Origin: Balneola sp.
GTDB lineage: Bacteria; Bacteroidota; Rhodothermia; Balneolales; Balneolaceae
Assembly: GCA_002720745.1 (NCBI GenBank)
Contig: PBJO01000007.1
Location: 463,633-527,632 of the forward strand
Direction: 5' to 3'
DNA length: 64,000 nt
Shown here: positions 10,175 through 20,172 of the stretch, piece after piece
Layout: each line of letters starts with the position of its first letter
Position numbering within the stretch: the stretch's first letter is position 1
Notes under the pieces: generated by a model
Database searches by the model: none
What the model was told of the DNA's origin: nothing
Seen by the model: the letters and a program-made list of their open reading frames with translations, nothing else
Program-made: the position numbers and the translations under genes

Positions 10175-11023
10175 ATGATTAGGAGAATAAAGGATGATTT
10201 AAACTCCCTAAATATTAAATATAAGGATAATAACTTTATCTTTATTCCAAGTATACTATTGCTACTTATAGGCTTCTCCATTCATTATTTTTTAGGTTTT
10301 GAGGCGGCAATTATAGTAGTACTACCTCTTTTAACTTTTATCCTTCTCGCCTTATTATTTCATGTATATAGAAGTATTGAGAAAGATTTAGAAGAAGAAC
10401 GAACACAAGTTCAGGCTGTTCACAGTATTTATTCCTTCATTACTCCTAGATACCCTTTGCCAAGTATGTCTAGTTGGTCCGCTTATCCAGATTTAGCCAA
10501 AACAATCTTGCACGAATGCATGATGAATAAACCAAGCTTAGTTGTGGAACTTGGCAGTGGAATTTCCACCCTAATTACCGCATATGCCCTTGAACAGCAC
10601 GGAGAAGTCGGGGCTCACATCATATCATTAGACCACAGCGAAGAATATACTCTAAAGACTAAAGATCTACTCAAATCACATAAACTAGAAACCAATGCAC
10701 AGGTAATATATAGCCCTTTAGGGCCTAGGCAAATTGATAATAAAATTTATAGCTGGTACAGTTTAGACGGGCTAACAACAAAAGGAACTATTGATCTATT
10801 GATAGTGGATGGACCACCAGTTAAAACTAATCAACTAGCCCGCTATCCTGCTCTACCTTCACTAATCTCCAGACTCTCTAAAGAATGTGTGATCATTCTG
10901 GATGATGCTGCTCGCAGAAGTGAACAACAGTCGGTTAATCAATGGATGCATGAGTATCCAGAGTTTACGCACGAATACATAGGCAATAAAAAAGGCTTGT
11001 CTATTCTAAGAAGAACTCTTTAG
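10175..11023 (+). CDS. Membrane-anchored class I SAM-dependent methyltransferase-like protein
   Basis: 282 residues. Two hydrophobic helices lie near residues 22-66, followed by a charged linker. A methyltransferase fold follows, with motif I VVELGSGIS at about 123-131 and an acidic motif LIVDGPP near 210-216. This arrangement is found in envelope-polysaccharide loci, where the enzyme would act at the inner face of the membrane. It stands alone on the plus strand, divergent from DUF3047 and convergent with the flippase gene. The substrate is unknown; a sugar or lipid-linked sugar is inferred from the neighbours. Confidence 0.72.
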   Translation: MIRRIKDDLNSLNIKYKDNNFIFIPSILLLLIGFSIHYFLGFEAAIIVVLPLLTFILLALLFHVYRSIEKDLEEERTQVQAVHSIYSFITPRYPLPSMSSWSAYPDLAKTILHECMMNKPSLVVELGSGISTLITAYALEQHGEVGAHIISLDHSEEYTLKTKDLLKSHKLETNAQVIYSPLGPRQIDNKIYSWYSLDGLTTKGTIDLLIVDGPPVKTNQLARYPALPSLISRLSKECVIILDDAARRSEQQSVNQWMHEYPEFTHEYIGNKKGLSILRRTL

Positions 11024-11048
11024 AGTATGTTAAAGTTCTTGTTAAACA

Positions 11049-12647
11049 CTAACGAAGAAACGAAAGCCCAGCCCAATGCTTTAGAGTTTTCCAATCTTGT
11101 TGGCTAATTAACCCGATTAATCTGCTAGCAACTACATACATTACAAGATATACCAGACTAATACTTAAAATGGAGTATAGGGGGGCTAGATTTGTAAGTA
11201 AATATTCCTTTACCATGAACATTAGTGCGCCTATGCTCACAGAAAGAGCTAAGACTTTGCCATAAAATGGAAAAGGCAGTACTTTCCAAAAAGGTAGTTT
11301 CATGTGACTGCCTATCCTTCTAAGAAGTAGTAGCCAGTTGTACAAATTAGCAATGAGCGTAGCTAGTGCTGTACCTACTATTCCAAAATATATAGTCATC
11401 GGCACACTTAACAGTACATTTGCTGCCAACAGATTAAGACTGAAATAAAAAACTCCATTTGTATCCCCAAAAGCTTGCAAAATACTCCCATAATGAGTCA
11501 CTCGAATAAGCACAATAAGGTTGTATAATTGAAAAGGTAGGACCGCATTAGCATAAGACACCCCGTCTGTTTCGAATAAAAATGTGATAAGTTCAGGTGC
11601 TAATATTGTGAATAATATAGTCATAGGTATTACCAACAAGCTTACTTTTTCTATACCTCTATACCACAGAGCCAATAGTTTATCTTTCTTTGATTGCAGA
11701 TTAAACTGCACATATCGAGAGATGAGCACCGATCCTACTGCTAATGGAATTACTCTGATTAAAGGTACTTCATTAGCTGCAACAGAGTACTCCGCATAAG
11801 CGGTGTTGACCAAAAATATAGACACTATGAATTTATCAATGTACTTATTAAAACGACCCACCAAAGATGATAGACCCAAGGGCAGTGCAAACTTAGCTTG
11901 ATCCGTCAACGATATTTGCGATTCCATCCAATAATCACCCTGAAGTTCACGTTTCTCGGTAGTGGTTAAATCTAATTGCGTATCAACCAAGCGTGCATCT
12001 TTCGGTAAAATGATTCCTAGTAGGACCAGTGAGCCAATAAATCGAATGACTGAATAGCCAACTAATGACCAAATAGCTAATTCTAAACCATAACCTAAGG
12101 TAAGAGGAAGTACAAGCGCACAAAAAGCCACAATCGAAGTACTCATTTCATACCAAGCAGCCTCTTTTTGTCGATCCGAAGCTAGCAGTATATTAGTTGT
12201 TGGCCAAGTTGGTATTTCCAATACGCTGACCAATGCCATAAATGGTAAAAAATGCTGAAGCATCCGTATTGATTCTTCAGGCCATTGGCTAAGTAAATCT
12301 GGTAAAAAAAAATTAAACCCCAAAATAGCCAAGCCTGCCACCGTACCACTTATTAATAGAATAGCAATGGTTTGTAAAACAAAACCTCTCCTAGCCGCAT
12401 TTGTTAAACGTTCAAAATAGTAAAATACACTATCAGGAAAGCCCAATACCGCTACATTTCGTGCAACTTCATGAATCATTAATATATAACCCATTATCGC
12501 AAAGTCTGTTTTTGAGAGTAATCTTACCACAGCTATAGCTAAAGCTAAATCAATCACAGTCGTGATGATGCGTGCAAATACAACTACTCCAGTTTTTTCT
12601 GTTAGCGAAGAAGGTAGTATGTTAGCTTTAGATGACACGATATCCAA
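11049..12647 (-). CDS. Polysaccharide flippase (Wzx/MATE-like, MVF superfamily)
   Basis: 532 residues with about 12-14 predicted membrane helices. It has the conserved N-terminal pattern of oligosaccharide flippases: an early helix with Arg residues, then DFAIMGYIL. Such proteins move lipid-linked sugar repeats from the inner to the outer leaflet of the inner membrane. It is last of a minus-strand set (two glycosyltransferases upstream, gaps of 31 and 24 bases), which supports a role in O-antigen, capsule or exopolysaccharide assembly. No polymerase (Wzy) or chain-length protein is seen nearby. Confidence 0.85.
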   Translation of the reverse strand: MDIVSSKANILPSSLTEKTGVVVFARIITTVIDLALAIAVVRLLSKTDFAIMGYILMIHEVARNVAVLGFPDSVFYYFERLTNAARRGFVLQTIAILLISGTVAGLAILGFNFFLPDLLSQWPEESIRMLQHFLPFMALVSVLEIPTWPTTNILLASDRQKEAAWYEMSTSIVAFCALVLPLTLGYGLELAIWSLVGYSVIRFIGSLVLLGIILPKDARLVDTQLDLTTTEKRELQGDYWMESQISLTDQAKFALPLGLSSLVGRFNKYIDKFIVSIFLVNTAYAEYSVAANEVPLIRVIPLAVGSVLISRYVQFNLQSKKDKLLALWYRGIEKVSLLVIPMTILFTILAPELITFLFETDGVSYANAVLPFQLYNLIVLIRVTHYGSILQAFGDTNGVFYFSLNLLAANVLLSVPMTIYFGIVGTALATLIANLYNWLLLLRRIGSHMKLPFWKVLPFPFYGKVLALSVSIGALMFMVKEYLLTNLAPLYSILSISLVYLVMYVVASRLIGLISQQDWKTLKHWAGLSFLR

Positions 12648-12678
12648 TAGTTATACTCATACTTGTGATTAACTCCAT

Positions 12679-14262
12679 TTAGTTCTTAATCACACTCAAA
12701 AATAAATCCGATAATTCTCTAGTCTTATGTTTGGCACTGAATCTTACAATCCGATTAAGATGCTTTTTTGATGTTCCACTCTTTAATGAAAACGACCCTC
12801 GTTGAACTTGTAATTCATATAGCTTTTGTGCTATTTCTTCGGTTTGAAAACTCTCAAATTGATAGCCTCTTTGGGTATTTGTTAATATTTCTTTCATCTC
12901 AAGATTGGTACCAATCGAAATAATGGGAGGTGTTGCGGGTAAATAATCCCAAAATTTTGATGGAATAACCATATTTCGAATAGGATTTAGAAGTGATATA
13001 AGTCCATCAAAATTTTCAATAAAGTCAGGTACTCTATCATATGGAATTGGTGATAGTGATATAAATTGTCTAGTTAAGCCCAGGTTTTCTAGTTCTTTTT
13101 GTACTTGATTCTCTAGAGTTCCAATGTGATAGAGCCGGATGTTAGAAAAAAATGTTGAATGGTTCTTTTTAATGACCAGGAAACTTTTAATTAAAGGTTC
13201 TATAGGAGAAGAGGATCTAAATTTTCCTAAGAACAAGAGCTTAAATGGTTCACTTTTAGAACTTCCTTCCGATGTAGAGGTTCGATCACGATTTGCCGAT
13301 GAATCAATAAAAGCTGAAAGTTTATTTGTTTCCCTAAATAACTCGTTATTTTGCTCAAGTTCCATATTTTGATCCAGCTGAGCTGAACTATTCAAAAAAT
13401 CATAATCAAATGCATTATGGATCAAATGCATCTTATCGGCATGTAAAGCATACGATTCTTGATACAATTTCAAGGTTTCATCTGCAGTGAAAACAATGGC
13501 TGCTGCCTCTTGAATTACCTTAACCTCCAAATTCTTCTCAACTTTCTTTGCCCAATTAGATTTCTTCGCTGACCGTATTGGGCATAAGGTAAAAGGATCA
13601 CGGAAATCGACCACAAAAGGTACACCTAAACGCTTAGACAAGGTTCGAATAACACTAAGACCCGACCATGGGTCAGCTGTAACCCACAGCAGATTCGGTT
13701 TCTCTTGAATTAAAATTTGTTCCATGTAATTTAGATGAGAACGAAGCAGAGGATACCAAGTATCCATCGGAAAATAGCATTCAAATCTGTCAATGACCCG
13801 CTGAATTGGAGCACCGACTTGTACTATATCCTTTTTTGCTCGCATCCCTTCCTCTTTTTTCTCTTGGTCTTCTGGAATATACTCAGATCTATTTGGTAAG
13901 GGAATTTTATATTTGGTTATAGAGGTATTGCTTTGGGATTGAGTCTCAGTCAAATTACATGATTCCATATGATTGCTGATATGTGGGTCTACCTCTCCTA
14001 AATCACTACTGGAACGGTTAATAGTACGATCAAAAGGCGTCTTTAGCTCAAAAAGCTCCACACCTTCTAATGCTAACTTTTCCTCATCACTTAACTTCTG
14101 TCCTTTTACCTCTAAATGAACGACACAAACTTGCCAATCTAAATCCTTTAAATGTTTAGCAAATTTATAACTTCGCAATGCTCCAACTCTCTTTCGCGGA
14201 ACAAAATACGGACTTATCATTAGCACTTTTGGAGATTTTGGTATCTTTATGCTATTCTCCAT
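12679..14262 (-). CDS. Glycosyltransferase, GT4-like (GT-B fold)
   Basis: 527 residues. The N-terminal VLMISPYFVPRKRVGALRS and the C-terminal KLLFLGKFRS...PLIKSF and PATPPIISIGTN regions match GT-B glycosyltransferases of family 4 type. Length is above the usual 380-430. The excess comes from two hydrophilic Ser/Asn/Glu-rich stretches, at about residues 83-145 and 300-330, which look disordered. The donor and acceptor sugars cannot be told. It lies between the GT8-like gene and the flippase on the same strand. It is distantly similar to the glycosyltransferase at 24572-25927. Confidence 0.82.
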   Translation of the reverse strand: MENSIKIPKSPKVLMISPYFVPRKRVGALRSYKFAKHLKDLDWQVCVVHLEVKGQKLSDEEKLALEGVELFELKTPFDRTINRSSSDLGEVDPHISNHMESCNLTETQSQSNTSITKYKIPLPNRSEYIPEDQEKKEEGMRAKKDIVQVGAPIQRVIDRFECYFPMDTWYPLLRSHLNYMEQILIQEKPNLLWVTADPWSGLSVIRTLSKRLGVPFVVDFRDPFTLCPIRSAKKSNWAKKVEKNLEVKVIQEAAAIVFTADETLKLYQESYALHADKMHLIHNAFDYDFLNSSAQLDQNMELEQNNELFRETNKLSAFIDSSANRDRTSTSEGSSKSEPFKLLFLGKFRSSSPIEPLIKSFLVIKKNHSTFFSNIRLYHIGTLENQVQKELENLGLTRQFISLSPIPYDRVPDFIENFDGLISLLNPIRNMVIPSKFWDYLPATPPIISIGTNLEMKEILTNTQRGYQFESFQTEEIAQKLYELQVQRGSFSLKSGTSKKHLNRIVRFSAKHKTRELSDLFLSVIKN

Positions 14263-14286
14263 GCTCAGCTTTTTGTAACAAAAGGT

Positions 14287-15309
14287 TTACTGGTTGGTTA
14301 CCTTATTTAAGGTATTAGAAATCTTTTGTGAATGTTGCTCATTAGTCAAACGGTGCCAGCAATTTTCAGCAAAAGTGTAGAATGGCTGTTTTTGATGATA
14401 CCACCCAAAATGCAAACAATAAGGTGTTGTCATTAAATAATCTGTTTTACCTGAAAATAGACTTAAAAATGCGATTAATAATCGTCGCATACTAACTGAC
14501 TTAAGTCCCCTTATTGAGTAGGTGAAGTCATCGCAAAAGTACTTGCAGTTTACATACATAAATTCGTCATCATGCTCAGTAAGGTCTTGTATATAATCTA
14601 GTTGAAGACTGTTATGACCCTGCAACCACGGATATACCGAAATATTTAATTTCGACATAGCCATAGCCAAACTCCATTCACATGATTCCATGGTTCTTCC
14701 TTGTTCCATTTTTCTGCTACGGAAATGCGTTTCTTGTTTACGATATAACATTTCGGAGGCTAACAAACAAACTTGTTTCGTTATCTCATAATCCTTAGCA
14801 AACATAACACCTGATTGTACTCGGCTCAAATAACTTAGGCCAAAACGTTTTAAGGTTCGCTGCCTTCTACGTAGAAGGATGTCAAGTAAAACTCGTACAC
14901 CTTTGGATGCTCCAAAGTAAATATCTGAGACTAAAGTGCCAGTAATTGTAAAATCAAAATTAGAAAAAGTACTCCACATACTTTGAGGATCTTTACACCA
15001 AATGATATCACTATCAAGAAATAGATTTTTCTTATAAAAAAGGTAGTGATGTATGTTGTGCTTAAAACCTACAATCGATGCATGCTCCTCAGGTAATTGA
15101 TGAACTATATCAAACAGATAATTCAACTCCTTTTGTATTAAAATTTCTTTATGTTTTGCACTACATGCTAGAGCAATCGGACGAGCTTTGTCATATCGGC
15201 GCAGAGTTATGATTGACGCAATAGCATGCTTTAAAAACTTAGGATGTCCATAACTGACATAGACATAACCTTCATTTTGTTTATTTGAATTAATAACAGA
15301 TTGAAGCAC
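14287..15309 (-). CDS. Putative GT-A/GT8-like nucleotide-sugar glycosyltransferase
   Basis: 340 residues. The N-terminal YVYVSYGHPKFLKHAIASI, the block leading to LFLDSDIIW (DxD metal-binding motif at residues 99-101) and the absence of membrane helices fit a cytoplasmic GT-A enzyme. Similar proteins are annotated as nucleotide-diphospho-sugar transferases. It is 24 bases upstream of the GT4-like gene and 45 bases downstream of mlaC, on the same strand. The exact family is uncertain and the sugar unknown. Confidence 0.65.
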   Translation of the reverse strand: MLQSVINSNKQNEGYVYVSYGHPKFLKHAIASIITLRRYDKARPIALACSAKHKEILIQKELNYLFDIVHQLPEEHASIVGFKHNIHHYLFYKKNLFLDSDIIWCKDPQSMWSTFSNFDFTITGTLVSDIYFGASKGVRVLLDILLRRRQRTLKRFGLSYLSRVQSGVMFAKDYEITKQVCLLASEMLYRKQETHFRSRKMEQGRTMESCEWSLAMAMSKLNISVYPWLQGHNSLQLDYIQDLTEHDDEFMYVNCKYFCDDFTYSIRGLKSVSMRRLLIAFLSLFSGKTDYLMTTPYCLHFGWYHQKQPFYTFAENCWHRLTNEQHSQKISNTLNKVTNQ

Positions 15310-15354
15310 GTGTTTATTTTAAATATAGAACTTATATAGGGATTCTCAAAAAAG

Positions 15355-15960
15355 CTATGAATTTCTTCCCGCTCTCTTTCGAAGTGTTGACATCAGGTAA
15401 TCAAAGCCTCGACTTCGGATTATGCGTTGAAACTGACGATTATATGACTCTGCGGTAAATATGTCGTCTATGCTCATGTCTTCAATCCTCCATTCACCAG
15501 AATTCCTAGACAAAATGTAATGTACAGGAGTTCTGATATTATCCCACTCCGTAAGTGTTTCTACATATACTGAATCATTTGTTCCCTCAATTCTTTCATA
15601 ACTAACTGTAGCTCTATAAATATCTAAATTTGCTAAGGATTGATCTCTAATAATAGAGGAAAAAAGCTGTACAAATTCTATTCTTTCTTCTACTGAAATA
15701 GTATCATAAGTAACTTCCAATGCTGTTTTTGCCATTTGATTAAAATCAATAATACCATTCACAATATCTTTTAACTTATCTCTCTGAATGGTTGAATTGT
15801 TTGTACCTTCAGTGCCCAATAATTCCTTAATTTGTAAGTCGCGTGATCCCATCAGTTCTCTTACTTCAGCAGCTGCCTCAGAAGACTGGGCTAGCACATG
15901 ATTTGGATAAAGCAACACTAGTATTATATATATGTATCTAAAGCTGTTCAAAACATTCAC
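15355..15960 (-). CDS. MlaC/Ttg2D-like periplasmic phospholipid-binding protein
   Basis: 201 residues, with an N-terminal signal peptide cut near VLAQS (about residue 25). The region from about 60 to 195 has the MlaC layout: a DFNQMAKTAL-type helix, Y-D-T-I-S...R-EFVQLFSSI, a strand block and a C-terminal GFDYLMSTLRKR helix. Such proteins ferry phospholipids across the periplasm; HpnM is the hopanoid-linked relative. The start is GTG, overlapping the tolC stop by 4 bases, so translation is probably coupled. No MlaA, MlaD, MlaE or MlaF gene is in the window. Confidence 0.85.
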   Translation of the reverse strand: MNVLNSFRYIYIILVLLYPNHVLAQSSEAAAEVRELMGSRDLQIKELLGTEGTNNSTIQRDKLKDIVNGIIDFNQMAKTALEVTYDTISVEERIEFVQLFSSIIRDQSLANLDIYRATVSYERIEGTNDSVYVETLTEWDNIRTPVHYILSRNSGEWRIEDMSIDDIFTAESYNRQFQRIIRSRGFDYLMSTLRKRAGRNS

Positions 15961-17414
15961 TCATTTAATTTATTTATAGACAAGCCAGCAACCTTATTTA
16001 AGTTTGCTAAGTTTATGATATAGTCAAAGACGGTTTCTTTTTCTTCAATCCTAAGTTCTAATTCTTGTTTTAACGCGTCAACAACATCGCGTACATTACC
16101 AATACCAAAATCATAGTCTAATTGCTCCATTCGTAACCATTCTTTGGTAATTTTCAGCGACTCAACAGAGCCTTCATATTTACTTTTAGCAATAGATGCG
16201 TCTCTATATTTCTCGTGCACTTCTAACATTACTTTATCCTGTATAGCTTTTTGCTGAAAATATAACCTGTTCATTTCAAGTTCTGCTCGTTTCAAGTTCG
16301 TCTTCATCTGGCTGAAATTTAAATTTTGCCTAATTGAAAACCCAAAAGCCATATTTAAGGTATTACCATCAGATGAAATGAAAGGATTATCTTGACGAGG
16401 ACGAGAAGGCGCATGAGCATAGGTGCCTGTAAAACCCATGAATAAGCCTGGCCTATACTCTGCTTTTTTTGCCTCAATAAACATTCGTGCACCTTGTTCT
16501 GCATAAGCGAGTGCTTGTACTTCAGAACGATTAAACAGAGCCATTTGTTGATAAAAGCTTAATGAAGAAATTTTGCCTTTTGGTGCTTCTAGATATATGT
16601 CAGCAGGCAATAATACGGCATGATCAGCCCCTAGTATGTAGTTCCAAGATTCTCTAACGAATAATAGGTTTTGATTAACTTCATCTTTTTTTGCCTTATA
16701 TTGAGCTTTAAAAACTTTAAATTTATAAATTTCTGACTCATTTATCTGATCTGGACTATTTTTTCTTTGCTGATCTATTGACCTTTCAACCGTATTCATT
16801 GTTTTTGTAGCTAACTCTAACAAACGTTCAATTTCTAAGGCTAGCTTATAGCCAAAATATAGTCCATGAAGCTGAAACTCTACTTCTTGTAAAGTAGATA
16901 AGGACTGCTGCTCAGCACTTTGAACTCCGAATTGAGCCGCCTTTACTGCTTTATCCACCGCCCCCCAAATAAATAAAGGTTGAACCCCAATAACTCGAAA
17001 TCTATTTGCAAAGTCCCAGTTATCCCAATCATAGGTTGCGCTAGGATCTAAATAAATTTCATTATCAGGATACCCTCTCGGAGATATAACACTTGGTAAT
17101 ATACCATGTTCAGATTCCATTCTCAGTGAAGGTAAGAAGCGTTGATCGCGAAACTCTTGAACTTGATTTTGTGCTAAAGAAACAGACACTTGTGCGGCTT
17201 TTGTTTGACCTAATTGCTCTAGAGCACGATCGATAAACTCATTATATCCAAGATATACGGTATCTCGAGCAAATTCATTATATAAACTATCCAAAGCTTT
17301 TGTATACGCCCATGAAGTAGCACTAATGATATGAATGAACAATACTAAAGAAAGTGCTATGATACAATGTCCAAGGTATTTTGGATAAAGTAAATGTGTC
17401 ATAAATTTGATCAT
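15957..17414 (-). CDS. TolC-family outer-membrane efflux channel protein
   Basis: 485 residues, with a signal segment followed by the duplicated helical/strand layout of the OEP family. Recognisable blocks are LGYNEFIDRALEQ, the long coiled helices around residues 200-250 and a second repeat with MFIEAKKAEYRPGLFMGFTG. The C-terminal helices lead to GNVRDVVDALKQ, a common TolC signature. It would form the outer-membrane exit duct for a tripartite exporter or type I system. It heads a minus-strand operon with mlaC. No membrane-fusion protein is adjacent, so the inner-membrane partner is elsewhere or is the MMPL protein. Confidence 0.88.
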   Translation of the reverse strand: MIKFMTHLLYPKYLGHCIIALSLVLFIHIISATSWAYTKALDSLYNEFARDTVYLGYNEFIDRALEQLGQTKAAQVSVSLAQNQVQEFRDQRFLPSLRMESEHGILPSVISPRGYPDNEIYLDPSATYDWDNWDFANRFRVIGVQPLFIWGAVDKAVKAAQFGVQSAEQQSLSTLQEVEFQLHGLYFGYKLALEIERLLELATKTMNTVERSIDQQRKNSPDQINESEIYKFKVFKAQYKAKKDEVNQNLLFVRESWNYILGADHAVLLPADIYLEAPKGKISSLSFYQQMALFNRSEVQALAYAEQGARMFIEAKKAEYRPGLFMGFTGTYAHAPSRPRQDNPFISSDGNTLNMAFGFSIRQNLNFSQMKTNLKRAELEMNRLYFQQKAIQDKVMLEVHEKYRDASIAKSKYEGSVESLKITKEWLRMEQLDYDFGIGNVRDVVDALKQELELRIEEKETVFDYIINLANLNKVAGLSINKLNE

Positions 17415-17485
17415 AAACTATAAGATACGAATTCTTTTAACTAGTATAACGAACTACTGCCTTCAGTGGTATACTCAAATACAAT

Positions 17486-17516
17486 AAAAAAAGCCCCTGT
17501 AAAGGGGCTTTTTTAA
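17486..17516 (-). terminator. Rho-independent terminator after tRNA-Ser
   Basis: Stem AAGCCCCT/AGGGGCTT with a GTAA loop at 17491-17510, flanked by A-runs and T-runs on both sides, so it could work in both directions. It closes the long minus-strand ATP synthase/tRNA-Ser unit and separates it from tolC, which starts downstream on the same strand. Confidence 0.88.
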
Positions 17517-17519
17517 ATG

Positions 17520-17604
17520 CGGAGAGTGAGGGATTCGAACCCCCGGAGACTTGCGCCTCAACGGTTTTCAAGACCGCCGCATTCGACCACTCTGCCAACT
17601 CTCC
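17520..17604 (-). tRNA. tRNA-Ser (anticodon UGA)
   Basis: A full cloverleaf folds on the minus strand. The acceptor stem is GGAGAGT/ACTCTCC with discriminator G. The D arm contains GGCAGAGTGGTCGAATGC and the anticodon loop CTTGAAA has anticodon TGA. A long variable arm, typical of serine tRNA, and a T loop GTTCGAATC follow. CCA is not encoded. It begins 16 bases after the atpG stop on the same strand and is followed by a strong terminator, so it may be processed from the ATP synthase transcript. Confidence 0.96.
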
Positions 17605-17620
17605 ATTAAATGAGTATCTT

Positions 17621-18511
17621 CTAAGAATCACTAAGTGCCTGAGCTCCAGAAACAATTTCGGAAATTTCTGTAGTAATTGCACTCTGTCTAGCCTGATTAT
17701 ACTTTAAACGTAAATTACGTTCTAAGTCTTTAGCATTTTCAGTTGCACTATCCATTGCGGTCATTCTAGCACCCTGTTCAGAGGCATTCGACTCTAATAT
17801 TGCTTTCCAAAAATGCATTTCTATATACTTTGGCAGTAGCTCATTAATAATAGATTCTTGATCCGGCTCATATATATAGTCAAGTTGCACTGCCTTATAG
17901 GTATCAGCTACAACTAAATCTTCAGCTTTTAGTGGTAAAATCTTTTCAACCTTACGATTCTGTGTAATTACCGACTTAAATTCATTATAGGCCAAGTACA
18001 CCTCATCAATATTTTCTTTAATGAAGTTTTCCATAATATCATTCATTAGAGATGTACTAAGTTCGTACTCTAATTGATCAAAGAATCCTGGATATTTAGC
18101 ATCAACTGAATATGATCTCTTACTGAAATGGGTCGTTGCTTTTTTGCCGATTGTAATTAAACTTAGACCTTCGGCTTCTTTTCCATTTTCGAAGTTATTG
18201 GCTACAAATAACTCAATTTCCTTAAATAGATTATTATTAAAACCACCACAAAGTCCTCTATCTGAGCCTACTACGATAAATAGACTGCGTTTAGGTTCTG
18301 ATGTTTCACGAAGTAAAGGGTAAATTAGTTCTTGTCCTTGAATTAGGCGACCAATTACAGAGGCCAAGGTATTAGCATAAGGCCGTGTTTGTATTATACG
18401 GTCTTGTGCTTTGCGTAACTTAGCAGCCGCAACCATTTTCATTGCTTTGGTAATCTGCTGGGTATTATTTACAGAGGTAATCCTATTACGTATATCGCGT
18501 AAATTGGCCAT
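17621..18511 (-). CDS. atpG: ATP synthase F1 gamma subunit
   Basis: 296 residues. It is the central rotor shaft of F1. The N-terminal [27 protein letters not shown] and the C-terminal helix ending in [12 protein letters not shown] are the two conserved coiled-coil ends. The middle has the [10 protein letters not shown] motif. It is last of the protein genes in the atp cluster, 11 bases after atpA, and followed by tRNA-Ser. No epsilon or beta gene follows. Confidence 0.97.
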   Translation of the reverse strand: MANLRDIRNRITSVNNTQQITKAMKMVAAAKLRKAQDRIIQTRPYANTLASVIGRLIQGQELIYPLLRETSEPKRSLFIVVGSDRGLCGGFNNNLFKEIELFVANNFENGKEAEGLSLITIGKKATTHFSKRSYSVDAKYPGFFDQLEYELSTSLMNDIMENFIKENIDEVYLAYNEFKSVITQNRKVEKILPLKAEDLVVADTYKAVQLDYIYEPDQESIINELLPKYIEMHFWKAILESNASEQGARMTAMDSATENAKDLERNLRLKYNQARQSAITTEISEIVSGAQALSDS

Positions 18512-18522
18512 GCTTAATTGGA

Positions 18523-20130
18523 CTAAACAGCGTTAATTTGTTCAATGATCTGGGAAGCAACAGTTAGTATATGCTCACCAAATTCATCGGTTAATAGTCC
18601 ATTAACTCCTAGATCTGCCATTTGTTTCTCGTATTTCGAAGTTATAACATCTAAGAATTCAGTTTGGAAGTTCAAAATGTCGGTCACTGCAAGTTTGTCA
18701 AGAAGACCCTTATCGTTAACTTTAAGAAGAACAATTTGGTATTCAACCGGAAGAGGCTTATACACATTTTGCTTTAATAACTCTGCAGTTCTCTCTCCTC
18801 TTCTTAACTGTGCTTGAGTAGCTGGATCTAAATCAGATCCAAATTTAGCAAATGCTTCAAGTTCGCGATACTGAGCTAAGTCTAACTTCAGTGTTCCAGA
18901 GAGTTTTTTCATGGATTTCACCTGAGCAGAACCACCTACCCGAGAAACGGAAATACCCACATCAATAGCTGGTCTAATACCAGAATTGAATAGGTCTGTA
19001 TCTAGGAATATCTGCCCGTCCGTGATCGAAATTACATTAGTTGGGATATAAGCTGAAACGTCACCAGCTTGAGTTTCTATAACTGGTAAAGAAGTCAAAG
19101 ACCCGCCACCTTTTACTTGAGGTTTTAGTTCATATGGAATATTATTCATCGCACTAGCTACTTCATCATCGTTAATGATTTTCGCAGCTCGTTCTAATAG
19201 TCGACTATGAAGATAGAATACATCACCCGGATAAGCTTCTCGTCCAGGAGGTCGCTTCAAAAGAAGCGAGAGCTCACGATAAGCAACCGCCTGTTTTGAC
19301 AGATCATCATAAATAACCAAGGCATGTCGTCCCGTATCCCTGAAATATTCACCTGCCGCAGCACCTGCAAATGGGGCTATGTATTGCATAGGCGCAGCTG
19401 AACTAGCAGGAGCATTAATAATTACTGAATAGTCCATAGCACCATTTTCTTCAAGAACTTGCTTTATCCCAGCAACTGTTGATGCTTTTTGACCTACCGC
19501 TACATAAATACAAAAAACTGGTTTATCAGTTTTTTGAGTTTCTTTCTGATTAATTATTGTATCAATCGCAACTGAAGTCTTACCAGTTTGCCGGTCACCA
19601 ATAATTAATTCTCTTTGGCCTCGACCGATTGGTATTAATGAATCAATAGCCTTTATACCAGTTTGGAGGGGCTCAGTTACTGGTTCTCTGTAAATAACTC
19701 CTGGTGCCTTCCGCTCTAATGGAACGCGTACTGTCTTTCCCGATATTGATCCTTTACCATCTAGCGGTTTACCTAAAGGGTCTATTACACGTCCTAGTAA
19801 ACCATCTCCAACAGATATAGATGCAATATCGTTGGTTCTTTTAACTGTTTGACCTTCCTCAACAATGCTAGAAGAACCAAATAATACAATACCTACATTA
19901 TCTTCCTCTAGGTTAAGTACCATTCCTGTTGCAGCTTCACCCTGTTCATTTTTAGCATCAGGTATGGTAACTAGTTCACCTGCCTGTACTTTGGATAAAC
20001 CATAAACACGCGCAATACCATCACCTACTTCAAGGACGGTACCCACATCATAGGTATCCAATTCATTATCAAATCCGGATAACTGTTTTCTTAGTATAGC
20101 CGAGACTTCATCTGGTCTTACTTGACTCAT
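18523..20130 (-). CDS. atpA: ATP synthase F1 alpha subunit
   Basis: 535 residues. It is the non-catalytic nucleotide-binding subunit of F1. Walker A is GDRQTGKT at 178-185, and the ATP synthase alpha/beta signature region lies near [17 protein letters not shown]. Length is slightly above the usual 500-515. It lies 42 bases after atpH in the order B-E-F-H-A-G. The catalytic partner (beta, atpD) is not in the window. Confidence 0.98.
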   Translation of the reverse strand: MSQVRPDEVSAILRKQLSGFDNELDTYDVGTVLEVGDGIARVYGLSKVQAGELVTIPDAKNEQGEAATGMVLNLEEDNVGIVLFGSSSIVEEGQTVKRTNDIASISVGDGLLGRVIDPLGKPLDGKGSISGKTVRVPLERKAPGVIYREPVTEPLQTGIKAIDSLIPIGRGQRELIIGDRQTGKTSVAIDTIINQKETQKTDKPVFCIYVAVGQKASTVAGIKQVLEENGAMDYSVIINAPASSAAPMQYIAPFAGAAAGEYFRDTGRHALVIYDDLSKQAVAYRELSLLLKRPPGREAYPGDVFYLHSRLLERAAKIINDDEVASAMNNIPYELKPQVKGGGSLTSLPVIETQAGDVSAYIPTNVISITDGQIFLDTDLFNSGIRPAIDVGISVSRVGGSAQVKSMKKLSGTLKLDLAQYRELEAFAKFGSDLDPATQAQLRRGERTAELLKQNVYKPLPVEYQIVLLKVNDKGLLDKLAVTDILNFQTEFLDVITSKYEKQMADLGVNGLLTDEFGEHILTVASQIIEQINAV

Positions 20131-20172
20131 GTTGTTGTGTTTTATAAAAGTCTGATTAATCGAAAAACAAAA

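Noticed and set aside
17437-17682. Open frame of 81 codons on the minus strand
   Set aside because: It reads through tRNA-Ser and its terminator, and into the end of atpG. The [21 protein letters not shown] part is the translated tRNA.
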